From contig NZ_CP152049.1 in NCBI RefSeq assembly GCF_038630985.1, positions 5,910,501-5,974,500 of the forward strand: a stretch of 64,000 nt of DNA. Direction: 5' to 3'. Source of the stretch: Paenibacillus sp. FSL H8-0548. GTDB lineage: Bacteria > Bacillota > Bacilli > Paenibacillales > Paenibacillaceae. Every line of letters starts with the position of its first letter. The first letter of the stretch is position 1. The notes beneath the pieces are model-generated. The model saw only the letters and a program-made list of their open reading frames with translations. It made no database searches and was not told where the DNA came from. This document shows, piece by piece, positions 35,301-42,672 of this stretch. Made by a program: the position numbers and the translations under genes.

Positions 35301-36668
35301 CGTTGTACCACTGGAATAGGGGTTCCCATTGAGCAATCCGCTGCCTTCGTTAAATAGAGGCGTAACTGTGCTATTATATACTTTGCCATTCTCTACATTC
35401 GTAATAACAGGAGCGATCGTATCTACTGTAATCGTACTGCTAATAACAGAACTGTTCGAATTTCCGACTTTATCTCTATATTGTACATATACGGTCTTAT
35501 CTCCCTCGCCAGCCGAAAGGACCCATGACCTCCCGCTAAGGTCAGCGATATTGAACCAGCTGGTCTGCCAACTGCCGTTAATATTGGAGAGACGTGCCTG
35601 CTCAACTCCTAAGCCGCTTCCATCCGTATAGGTTCCCTTCAAAGTGACCGTGTTTGATTTCGTCCATGTAGCACCTTCATTAATAATCAGCGTACCTGTT
35701 GGAGCAGTCTGATCCAATAGAATGGATTGAAAAGAATTGGCTGAGATCCCATTGTTGGAATCTCTAAGCTGCATATAGATGGTCTTCACCCCATCTCCTC
35801 CAGTTAGGCTGAATGTTGCTGTATTGCTGAATGGTAGCCAGGATGCCGCTGATAAATTCGCAGTGCTATTCGCAAACCTCATATGGGTAACGCTATCCCC
35901 CGCATCAGGATCTGATCCTGCTATGGATAGATTGACAGTGCTTGTGCTTGTCATTACTCCCTCCATAATCGTAAAAAAAACCGAAGGAGGAGTATTAACC
36001 GGTCCAGTCTCATAAGTAATGACCAGTTTCGGGCGGTATGCAGCATTCCCGTAAGTCTCCAAGGAATGAATGGAGAACCAGCCGCTATCTGCATCTGTCT
36101 CATTTCCATTGAGCATAAAGGTAATTTTACGATCCGAGATATCTGTGAAAGCATCTACAGCACTTTTCACATTAAATGTAATGGATTGATTTTGAAGATA
36201 CGTACCTATAGGCACTTCCGCAATGCTTTTCGCAGTGAATTTATCTGCATAAGGACTATTCGTATCTAACGAGGGGAAGGCTGCATAATTCAAATTATTC
36301 GCCGCAGATCCCCTGGCTTCCATATACAAAGTATGGTTAGAATTTCTGATAACAGCAGCAACAGTCAAGACCAACTCTGCTGATATAATACTCCCTTCTG
36401 GCACACCCAAATCAAACGTTATGCCAGCCCTCTGCCGAACATTCCCGTACTCGTCGTTACTCCTGCCAATACTAAGATAACCATCCCCATCATTATCATG
36501 AATGCCGTCATACTGAATATGACCATTTAATTCCATGGTATCCATCGTGGCTGTATAGGACTTTGTAACTGTGCCCCCTGCCGCTTCAGCTCCTGGTACC
36601 AACCCGGGTGTGATTATCGTGAATACAATAACAATAGTCATTAATAGAATTAGAATTCTTTCTTTCAT
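32349..36668 (-). CDS. S-layer-anchored surface protein with nine Ig-like repeats
   Basis: 1439 residues from ATG 36668 (GGGGAGTAATA in front). Signal peptide about 1-29 (ends GAEA-AGG). Residues about 30-210 form a DNRLRE/CBM96-type beta domain. Two further beta repeats (about 220-420) lead into nine tandem units of 66 residues, each ending DAAGNVTTVSFTIDxxAP. A 240-residue domain follows, and three SLH domains close the protein (THWAQESINSL, EKAWYYQAVQIGY, SEQLASWARQAA), binding pyruvylated wall polymer. Likely an adhesin or matrix protein; no catalytic motif seen. The end of the protein is complete, with its own terminator. Confidence 0.92.
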   Translation of the reverse strand: MKERILILLMTIVIVFTIITPGLVPGAEAAGGTVTKSYTATMDTMELNGHIQYDGIHDNDGDGYLSIGRSNDEYGNVRQRAGITFDLGVPEGSIISAELVLTVAAVIRNSNHTLYMEARGSAANNLNYAAFPSLDTNSPYADKFTAKSIAEVPIGTYLQNQSITFNVKSAVDAFTDISDRKITFMLNGNETDADSGWFSIHSLETYGNAAYRPKLVITYETGPVNTPPSVFFTIMEGVMTSTSTVNLSIAGSDPDAGDSVTHMRFANSTANLSAASWLPFSNTATFSLTGGDGVKTIYMQLRDSNNGISANSFQSILLDQTAPTGTLIINEGATWTKSNTVTLKGTYTDGSGLGVEQARLSNINGSWQTSWFNIADLSGRSWVLSAGEGDKTVYVQYRDKVGNSNSSVISSTITVDTIAPVITNVENGKVYNSTVTPLFNEGSGLLNGNPYSSGTTITQDGAYTLSVTDPAGNVTTVSFTIDRVAPIVAGVASGGIYNTNKTITFNEGTATLNGAAFVSGLQITLDGAYTLVVTDAAGNVTAVSFTIDKTAPTVTGVNAGGTYKEPVTATFNEGTATLNGAAFVSGTEIELDGAYTLIVMDAAGNVTTVSFTIDRVTPIVAGVASGGIYNTNKTITFNEGTATLNGAAFVSGLQVTLDGAYTLVVTDAAGNVTTVSFTIDRVAPIVAGVASGGIYNTNKTITFNEGTATLNGAAFVSGLQVTLDGAYTLIVTDAAGNVTTVSFTIDKTAPTVTGVTAGGTYKKAVTVTFNEGTATLNGVAFTGGTEIELDGAYTLVVTDAAGNVTTVSFTIDKTAPTVTGVNTGRMYKEAVTATFNEGTAKLNGAAFVSGTEIELDGNYTLIVTDAAGNVTTVSFTIDKTAPTVTGVDAGGTYKEPVTATFNEGTAKLNGAAFVSGTKIELDGNYTLIVTDAAGNVTTVSFTIDKTAPIVTGVVNTGEYTNKVTVSFNEGTATLNGAAFVSDTEIDRVGAYTLVVTDAAGNVTTVQFRVIEYSGSTGNTETPSQSEVLISLGGKSVKAPNLDVHFDTDGKKVTTVSLDEKQLLEMLKGASDNSVITVTIRNQSDIVIWEMNAALLDILGKSNVIIQMLTENAAYNFPLDQVHVDEWRNQLGDNIPLEDIKIKAEMSKLPNSAFVFNNSGDGQVSLVVPPVSFSIKGSHGNKEIELNQFDTFVERRIAIPVGIDPKRITTGVKLMSDGTIIHIPTKVVREEGHDYAILNSMTNSIYGLIYHNKTFNDVSTHWAQESINSLASRLIIKGADEQRFLPDSEITRAEFMAIITRALGLSSANKTFQFKDIAEKAWYYQAVQIGYSYGLVDGYSDGFFKPNEKITRQEAMVILSRAMMLVELNMEIDNTKQQGIVNNFADSEQLASWARQAAALTIEIGVIGGYNSELRPLQNITRAETAAIIQRFLQKAEFIS
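33640..35415 (-). repeat. Nine 198-bp tandem repeats inside the SLH protein gene
   Basis: Two unit types alternate: one begins IVAGVASGGIYNTNK (units 2, 4, 5), the other TVTGVxxGGTYKExVT (units 3, 6, 7, 8); units 1 and 9 are diverged ends. Neighbouring units of one type are nearly identical in DNA, which implies recent duplication and makes the copy number prone to change. Confidence 0.9.
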
Positions 36669-37029
36669 TATTACTCCCCATTTCATCAAAAAATATCAAT
36701 ATACTATTCTCGGAATCAGAATACTACCTATTGTTAAAAGAATAATCAAAACCATAATTGCTAATTTTCTACTTAAGCTTGTCCCATTCTTCCTTCCTTT
36801 CGTATAGAGAATCATTCGTTGTTGAAACCCGTAAACATTTCGATCCGGGCATAATGCGCTGACATTCGCCGGAGATCCTCACGTTGACTGCTACGTTCTC
36901 GATGGCAATGTTCCTGATGATGAACCGATGCCACTTCCCATCCATAACACGTCAAAGTATACGAGCGGCACCATCTTATCTATGCTATAGATTCCCAGGT
37001 GAGAATAAAGGCTCCAATGCACAGCTATC

Positions 37030-37330
37030 TTTGCAGTATCCTTACCTGCGTACGACCCGAAATTCCGCTATATCCTACACTAAAGTCTCCACTAGATGAA
37101 GGAGAAGCACCTACACTGCACTAAATACAATGAAAACCTCACATGAGAGCTGTTCCAGACGGCTACAGTGTACTATTGCAGTAGAATGAGCGCCAAACCA
37201 ACGAATATCGTCCTAAAATAGGCATTCTATTGCACAAACTACAGTGTACGCGCCTTCGTTAGGCGAGTAACGTCGATTACGTTGTACAAAATGCAACGCA
37301 GCCTCTTCCTTTAGCACTGAACCCATCGAG
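37030..37330 (-). repeat. Dispersed modular repeat, copy B
   Basis: On the minus strand it is nearly identical to 46759-47050 over about 290 bp, from TTCAGTGCT to ACTGCAA, and partly matches copy A at 11811. It contains the four-module arrangement forward-forward-inverted-inverted. Confidence 0.85.
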
Positions 37331-37505
37331 CTAACACGAGCAATCCAAGAGTTGCAGAAAGATAGCTAAAGTATCCCAACGAGATAAGTTGAACTAGGGA
37401 TTTACGTTTTGAGCGCTGCGCGAGTAGATCATTTTTGAGTGTCGCGAGTACAGCAAACTGCTTTGATTTTCTTAGACGGTTAAAGACCAAGAATAAGGGC
37501 TGCAA
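37311..37505 (-). pseudogene. ORF remnant next to repeat B
   Basis: Open frame of 64 codons with only a TTG start and no ribosome site, ending VLARWVQC. Its last 25 codons have a diverged counterpart directly before repeat copy C (about 46680-46765, reading ...VLARFVQC), so it may belong to the repeat unit. The basic N-terminal half and hydrophobic C-terminal helix match no family I recognise. Confidence 0.3.
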
Positions 37506-37812
37506 AAACGAATAGTCCGTTTCTCCACAACGATCATCTCACTTCGTCTCAACTTCATTTTTTCATTTCAACTTATATAGATCAAATCGTTGTCCTATAC
37601 CGTCATAGAAAGTAATCCTCTACTATTGTAAATTCATTTAAGGTAATCGATCTGTAATCGTGATTACATTTTGCAAATAATTAAACTCATATTGCCTTAA
37701 ATATATTTCTAAGTGTGTCCATGCTACACACTGATGCGTCAGCTTTAAATCAATTAATGTACCATCGGCATAAAACATTCGTGGAGATGTGTTAGAGGTC
37801 GAGAAAATGTAA

Positions 37813-37865
37813 AAATCCACAACCTCTTGTGGTTGTGGATTTACATGGTGGAGGTGCAGGGATGC
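37813..37865 (-). other. tRNA 3'-end-like fragment followed by a terminator
   Basis: On the minus strand GCATCCCTGCACCTCCACCA (37846-37865) looks like the T-arm/acceptor end of a tRNA with encoded CCA. It is followed at once by a perfect 12-bp hairpin AAATCCACAACC/GGTTGTGGATTT and TTT. The rest of the tRNA is absent. It could be a remnant of an attachment site; 20 bases are too few to be sure. Confidence 0.35.
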
Positions 37866-38028
37866 AATACCTCTTATATACAGAATATTTTCTCCATCAT
37901 TTTCAAGCACCAATAAGCTCTAGTTAACCGCTAAATTTATAAAAAAGGGCAAGCTACCGCAGTACCTGCTCATCGTTTTAAGCTATTCAACTAACGTTAT
38001 CCGTTACTTTAATAGATTAATTTAACGA

Positions 38029-39607
38029 TTTTATTTCTTAGTTGAATCAATTTCATAATGCTTAGTTATAGAATCGTAGACTAACCGAATTTGAGCATTT
38101 TCGTTTTTTAAAATTATGCTGTTAGTTCTTGTAATTGGCGACTTAGACGATCGCATACTAACTTTGTGCAATTATAAACCAGCGTTACCAAGTTAAAATG
38201 TGCTTTCGCTTTTTGACCTGTTCGATGTCTCACATTGTTCAACTGGAAGAATTCCTTTAGGTAAGCATTCACTCTTTCGACTGCGGATCGTTTTTTAGCG
38301 ATTTCTTTCCAAAGTTTCGAGCCTCGAGCCGGAGCTGTATACTTTCTAAGATCAATCGTGATCTTCATCTTGTAAACCTTCTGACAAAGTGAATCTTGCG
38401 CTAATGGACAGCTCTCACATTCTTTAGGTCGAACGTATTTGAGCGTTTCATATTTCGAGTCGTAGCTTTCATAACGATAAGAATGCTCTCTAACACAGGT
38501 TGGGGCGAAGTGTTCATCAAACCCGACAAGTTCGGGTTCCCGCCGACGGTTATAAGCAATAACGGCATGAGCCTTCGCTTCTCGAACTTGCTTATATATG
38601 GGCTCATAATCATAACCCGCATCCATGGCTGCATATTTGAAATGGGAATTTGGATACTGCAAAGCAACCCCTTTTAGGAGCGGAATCGCGGCTTTACCAT
38701 CATTCAAGTTCCCAGAAGAGAGCATGGCTCCAAGGATATATTGACTCTTAGTTCCTACTGCAAGATGACCTTTATAGCCATACCAGAAGATATTTTTCCC
38801 ATCACTATTCTTCTTGACTCCCCATTTCGGGTCAAGAGGCATTTGATCCCGAAGAAGATGGAATGGTTCATCCAGTTGTGCAGCGATTTCTTTTTCGAAG
38901 ATTGACTTTTGTTCCTCTTCTTGTTGTTTTTGTTCCAGCCAAGCTTCACGATCAACTTTTGATTTTCGTCCACGCTTTTTCGGCTCTGTTTTTCTCTTTT
39001 CTTGCTTTGCAGGTGCTTGATCCCGAGCTTCGATATGGGTCGCATCTATGGCGACCGTATCATCTGTAATAAAACCTTCTACTGTGGCTTGCTTTAGCAA
39101 CTGTTCTTGCATGTCTTCCAGCGCATGACCTTGGCTCATCTTGCGTACCAACCGAGAGTAGGAAGAGGCAGATGGAATGGGCTCAGAGAGCATGAACCCA
39201 CAATCAAGACGGAATAAGATGTCATGTTGAAGTCGCTTGATTAAGTCTTTAATCGTAGGGATACGTTCCATGATCCTGACTATCAAGGAATAGACCATCG
39301 CCCTATAATTCACTTCGATGGGGGCCCCATAAAGAGATGTTTTCCTGACCAAACGCAAAATAGGCGTAATCTCAATGGTAGAAAAAATCTCCCTAAAACG
39401 ATCTTTTTGTTCCATCTGATAAAGCTCTTGCAGGGTAAATAAGCTCTCATGTCGAATATACGGCATAGGGAGTTCCTCCTTTTCTCTTTGGTATGGTGTG
39501 GTAACTTTACCTATTCGAGATTTGGGGAGGTACTCCTTTTTCTATGCCTTAAGAAGCTAGTCGTAGCAAGGCTTTATATTTATGAAATTGATTCAGTTAA
39601 GATAAAA
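38029..39607 (-). mobile_element. Insertion sequence with DDE transposase (IS5/IS1182-like)
   Basis: Inverted ends share ATTTTAT and a perfect TGAATCAATTTCATAA (left 38043-38058, right about 39580-39595), flanking one transposase gene. The exact borders are uncertain by several bases and no clear target duplication was found. The right end overlaps the last codons of the small gene at 39597. Confidence 0.75.
38114..39466 (-). CDS. DDE transposase
   Basis: 450 residues, ATG behind AAAGGAGGAACTCCCT. N-terminal InsH/DUF772-type region, first catalytic block VAIDATHIEARD, a Lys/Glu-rich insertion (residues about 155-195), second block KYAAMDAGYDYEPIY, Cys cluster CESCPLAQDSLC and a C-terminal KKRSAVERVNAYLKEFF block with the catalytic Glu. 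Complete and uninterrupted. It could be assigned to IS1182 or IS5; the Cys cluster favours the former. Confidence 0.9.
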   Translation of the reverse strand: MPYIRHESLFTLQELYQMEQKDRFREIFSTIEITPILRLVRKTSLYGAPIEVNYRAMVYSLIVRIMERIPTIKDLIKRLQHDILFRLDCGFMLSEPIPSASSYSRLVRKMSQGHALEDMQEQLLKQATVEGFITDDTVAIDATHIEARDQAPAKQEKRKTEPKKRGRKSKVDREAWLEQKQQEEEQKSIFEKEIAAQLDEPFHLLRDQMPLDPKWGVKKNSDGKNIFWYGYKGHLAVGTKSQYILGAMLSSGNLNDGKAAIPLLKGVALQYPNSHFKYAAMDAGYDYEPIYKQVREAKAHAVIAYNRRREPELVGFDEHFAPTCVREHSYRYESYDSKYETLKYVRPKECESCPLAQDSLCQKVYKMKITIDLRKYTAPARGSKLWKEIAKKRSAVERVNAYLKEFFQLNNVRHRTGQKAKAHFNLVTLVYNCTKLVCDRLSRQLQELTA

Positions 39608-39800
39608 TTTTTATCAATAATAATATAACTCCTACAACAGTACAGATTATTCCTCCAATTCTTTTATTAAAAATATAAAGATCTGAAGGTTCTGTTCCAT
39701 CTTTAGACTTCCATTGATCATTTAGTTCCCAAAAAAATTTTGGATTTAGCATCATTGAAATGCCAATAAAAATAAATAATATACCGCCGAAAACAAACAT
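39597..39800 (-). CDS. Small two-helix membrane protein (DUF6199-like)
   Basis: 67 residues, ATG 39800. Helices at about 2-18 and 48-65 flank a hydrophilic segment FFWELNDQWKSKDGTEPSDLYI, the layout of DUF6199-type proteins. Its final codons and stop lie in the inverted repeat of the IS at 38029-39607, so the C-terminus was probably altered by the insertion. Function unknown. Confidence 0.6.
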   Translation of the reverse strand: MFVFGGILFIFIGISMMLNPKFFWELNDQWKSKDGTEPSDLYIFNKRIGGIICTVVGVILLLIKILS

Positions 39801-39914
39801 TTTTCAATCACCATTTACCAGCAAAATATGAAAGAGTAAAATAGACGCCTTAGCATTGATGGGATCACCTGAATCATCCATAAAAACAATACCACAGATT
39901 GGACCGCTAGCTCA

Positions 39915-39947
39915 ACGAGGCTACCGTGTCATGCTGGCAGCCTCGTC
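39915..39947. terminator. Hairpin without T-tract
   Basis: CGAGGCT pairs with AGCCTCG around a 16-nt loop in the gap 39801-40112; no gene is seen in that gap. Weak termination or structural role. Confidence 0.35.
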
Positions 39948-40112
39948 CTGGTGATTGTGACGCCATAGTATCCCCTTAGCTGAATGGAAGATTGTATTTT
40001 GGGTACGGATAACACGGAAATTACTCGCTTTATATCCGTCTGTACTAGCTTTGAAAGTAATTTGAACAATATCACAGATAGAATCGTGTGTCATAACTTC
40101 CCCTTCAAGTAT

Positions 40113-40475
40113 GAACTCTTGTTGAGAATAAGAATCCGATTTCCTGATTGGTATGATAATACTTACGGAATAGCTCTTGCTTTTGGCGTTTTCTTTGTAA
40201 CAGCCTTCTCTGAGCAAACCATTCTTGCATCGCTCCACGTCAAAGTAATAGGTGTCCACTTGGTTATTACCGACGCCTTATTTTCCTTGTCGAGCCTTTC
40301 GGATGGCCATGTGACCAGCAGGGCATACATACATGCCAGCATCCTTGTTGAATAGAAATTCGTCTCCTTTCTTGCGTGCACCTTGTGCAATGAGGGGATT
40401 GAGCTTTGCAACAAGTTTAATCCCGTTCATTTTCGTATACGTAATGTTATCCTTTTCGGAGTAAGCCGCACTCAC
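40113..40475 (-). pseudogene. Decayed IS1182 transposase fragment
   Basis: Two frames together match the middle-to-late part of the intact transposase at 8947-10398: AYSEKDNITYTKMNGIKLVA ... KDAGMYVCPAGHMAIRKAR in one frame, then DTYYFDVERC ... GCYKENAKSKSYSVSI in another. An in-frame stop and frameshift separate them. The fragment begins within 3 bp of the stop of the flavoprotein gene and has no inverted repeats left. Confidence 0.85.
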
Positions 40476-41497
40476 TTCTTGTTATATAATTGCTTATTCA
40501 GCTCCCTGAACCGCTCATTGTGAGAAGAAACATAAGCCATTCCGGGCGCTTCCGGGTCGAGATAACGTTTCGCGCTATTGATTGCCAGAGCCGCATCGTT
40601 GAATGCACCGGCAATCAGCCTCACCTTGCTCTTATGAGTGACACAGTCACCTGCGCCAAAGATGCCAGCCACATTCGTTTCTGCCTGCTCATTTACAAGT
40701 AGCCCATTTTCACCAATATTAAGCCCCCAATTTAGGAGCGATCCATAGTTCCCGCTATAGCCATGACTAATAATGACAGCATCAACGTCAAACCGCTCGG
40801 TTTCATTGTTCGTCATATGAGCAATTGTAACCTGTCGAATTTGCTCTCCTTGTCCATGCAATTGAATGATCTGATAGGGTGTTCGGATATTCGTCAATTC
40901 ATGTACGCTGGCTACATTCCGCTCCATAGCGCGAAATTCCCTGCTACGATGAACAACCGTTACTCGCTCCGCAACTTCAGCAAGCTCAAGCGCCCAATCC
41001 ACTGCTGAGTTGCCACCACCAGAAATGAGTACATGTTTATTACGAAAGCTATTCAAATCCTGAACAGTATAGTAAAGGTTGGTGAGCTCATACCGATTCG
41101 CACCTTCAATGTCCAGCTTCTGCAGCTCTGTAATCCCACGTCCAGCAGCTATAATAACCGTTCTAGTGTAATGTCGTTGCCCTGTTTTCGTTCTTAATGC
41201 GAATGTTCCATCTGCCTGACGCTGCAATTCGTCTACTCGCTGTTTAAACACTAGTGTCGGTTTAAAAGTTAAAGCTTGGCTCGTGAGCCACGAAATAAGC
41301 TTATCGCAGCGAATGGGGGGAATGCCCCCTACATCCCAAATCGTTTTTTCCGAGTAGGTATGTAGAAATCCACCCAATTCACCTGTTCCCTCTATCAGCT
41401 TAATCTTCATATTACGCATGCCGCCGTAGAATGCTGCATACATGCCAGCCGGTCCACCACCAATGATCGTGACATCGTAAAGCTCATCTTTGTTCAT
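40472..41497 (-). CDS. FAD/NAD(P)H oxidoreductase, FNR/IruO-like; probable ferric-siderophore reductase
   Basis: 341 residues from ATG 41497 (AAAAAGGAG in front; the longer frame is not family-like). FAD motif IIGGGPAGMYAAFYGG, NAD(P)H motif ISGGGNSAVDWALEL and the C-terminal FAD motif GIFGAGDC. It lacks the CxxC of thioredoxin reductase, which places it with YumC-type ferredoxin-NADP reductases. It lies 34 bp behind a siderophore-binding lipoprotein gene. The S. aureus homologue IruO reduces iron in hydroxamate siderophores, so the same role fits here (inference). Confidence 0.88.
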   Translation of the reverse strand: MNKDELYDVTIIGGGPAGMYAAFYGGMRNMKIKLIEGTGELGGFLHTYSEKTIWDVGGIPPIRCDKLISWLTSQALTFKPTLVFKQRVDELQRQADGTFALRTKTGQRHYTRTVIIAAGRGITELQKLDIEGANRYELTNLYYTVQDLNSFRNKHVLISGGGNSAVDWALELAEVAERVTVVHRSREFRAMERNVASVHELTNIRTPYQIIQLHGQGEQIRQVTIAHMTNNETERFDVDAVIISHGYSGNYGSLLNWGLNIGENGLLVNEQAETNVAGIFGAGDCVTHKSKVRLIAGAFNDAALAINSAKRYLDPEAPGMAYVSSHNERFRELNKQLYNKK

Positions 41498-41531
41498 GAT
41501 CAGTAATCTCCTTTTTGCTGGCCGTTTCCGA

Positions 41532-42539
41532 CTATTGTTGTTTGCTTTCAAATATGGCAACAACCTCATCTATGGCATAACTATCGGCAAGCGGAGCCAT
41601 ACCCAGATTAAACCATTCCTTGCCTCCGACCATGTAAACATGATTTGCTTTGACAGCTTTCATGTTTTTCCACAAAGAGCTGTTCAGTATTTGCTCATAT
41701 CTATCCTTTAGCTCAGCGTTCGTCTCATCATCAAGCTGTACAATTATATGGTCAGCATCATACTCCGGGAGCACTTCCAACGAAATGGACAGAGCAGACT
41801 CATTCTGCGGGAAATTTTCGACCGGCTTCAGACCCAACTGATTATGGATAAAGCTACCTCGGTCAATATTCGGTCCATTAATAACGATACTTTTAGCCAT
41901 TATTCGCAGATACAGCACTGTCTCATCCTTGACAAGCTCGTCAAGCCGCTCCTTGGCTTTCGCTTCTTTAATTTTCAAGTCTTCAATGACCTTCTCAGCT
42001 GCATCCTGCTTACCCAGAACCTCGCCAATATCTCGCAGTTCATCTCTCCAATCGTCACGTTGCGGCAAAAGCACTGTTGGTGCAATTAATGATAGCTGAT
42101 CATAATCCTTATCAGACCACCATGCAGGGGCAATAATCAAATCAGGCTCACTATCCAAAATAGATTCAAAATTTGGGATTTTTGCAATTCCCATTTTTTT
42201 CGTATCTTTAAAAGGTTGTTCCAGATAACTCTGAAACTCTTCATGATAATTTTGCACAGCAATCGGAGTTACGCCCAGCGCGTACAAAAACTCTGGATAT
42301 ACAACAGAAAGTCCGATCACTCGTTTAGGCTCGGCCGGAATACTAATATCCCCCTTTTCGCTCTTCACAATCTTCGACGGACTGGATGGATTTGCTGCGG
42401 AATCCGTGGCGTTTGACGACGTCGCAGGAGCTTCCGATACAGGAGTAGTACTTTCCCCCTTATTGTTGACAGCACCACATGCCGTTCCTACCAACAATAA
42501 CAACATAATAAATAAACCAATCTTCCACTTACTTTTCAT
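41532..42539 (-). CDS. Iron-siderophore ABC binding lipoprotein
   Basis: 335 residues, ATG behind AGGGGG. Signal and lipobox FIMLLLLVGTAC, a Ser/Thr/Pro linker, then the FhuD-like fold (EPKRVIGLSVVYPEFLYALGV; SEPDLIIAPAWW). Preceded by a strong Fur box and by the gene of a Btr-like regulator. No membrane permease lies in the module, so it relies on a permease encoded elsewhere. Confidence 0.93.
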   Translation of the reverse strand: MKSKWKIGLFIMLLLLVGTACGAVNNKGESTTPVSEAPATSSNATDSAANPSSPSKIVKSEKGDISIPAEPKRVIGLSVVYPEFLYALGVTPIAVQNYHEEFQSYLEQPFKDTKKMGIAKIPNFESILDSEPDLIIAPAWWSDKDYDQLSLIAPTVLLPQRDDWRDELRDIGEVLGKQDAAEKVIEDLKIKEAKAKERLDELVKDETVLYLRIMAKSIVINGPNIDRGSFIHNQLGLKPVENFPQNESALSISLEVLPEYDADHIIVQLDDETNAELKDRYEQILNSSLWKNMKAVKANHVYMVGGKEWFNLGMAPLADSYAIDEVVAIFESKQQ

Positions 42540-42594
42540 TCATTAATCCCCCTACAACTATTTGTAATGAAAACAACTATTGAATGTATCAATA

Positions 42595-42613
42595 GATTTT
42601 GATTATCATTATC
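42595..42613 (-). promoter_or_regulatory. Fur box
   Basis: On the minus strand GATAATGATAATCAAAATC matches 17 of 19 positions of the classical Fur box, about 60 bp before the lipoprotein gene start. Confidence 0.88.
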
Positions 42614-42672
42614 ATTAGTTAGTAGTATAGTTCATTTTCTTATGATGTAATACTGATGAAAATGACTTTATT

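Larger units (their letters stand above)
36690..38028. other. Gene-poor region with repeat copy B and remnants
   Basis: No complete gene is supported here. 36690-37030 shows no convincing coding. 37030-37330 is a dispersed repeat. 37311-37505 is an ORF remnant. 37813-37865 is a terminator with a tRNA-3'-like tail. 37870-38028 is AT-rich without features. Confidence 0.6.

Noticed and set aside
33640..35415. Regular 198-bp spacing suggested a CRISPR-like array
   Set aside because: Units are translated in frame as Ig-like repeats; no short repeats with unique spacers.
37638..37913. 91-codon minus-strand ORF
   Set aside because: It runs through a perfect terminator hairpin and the tRNA-like tail; composition not protein-like.
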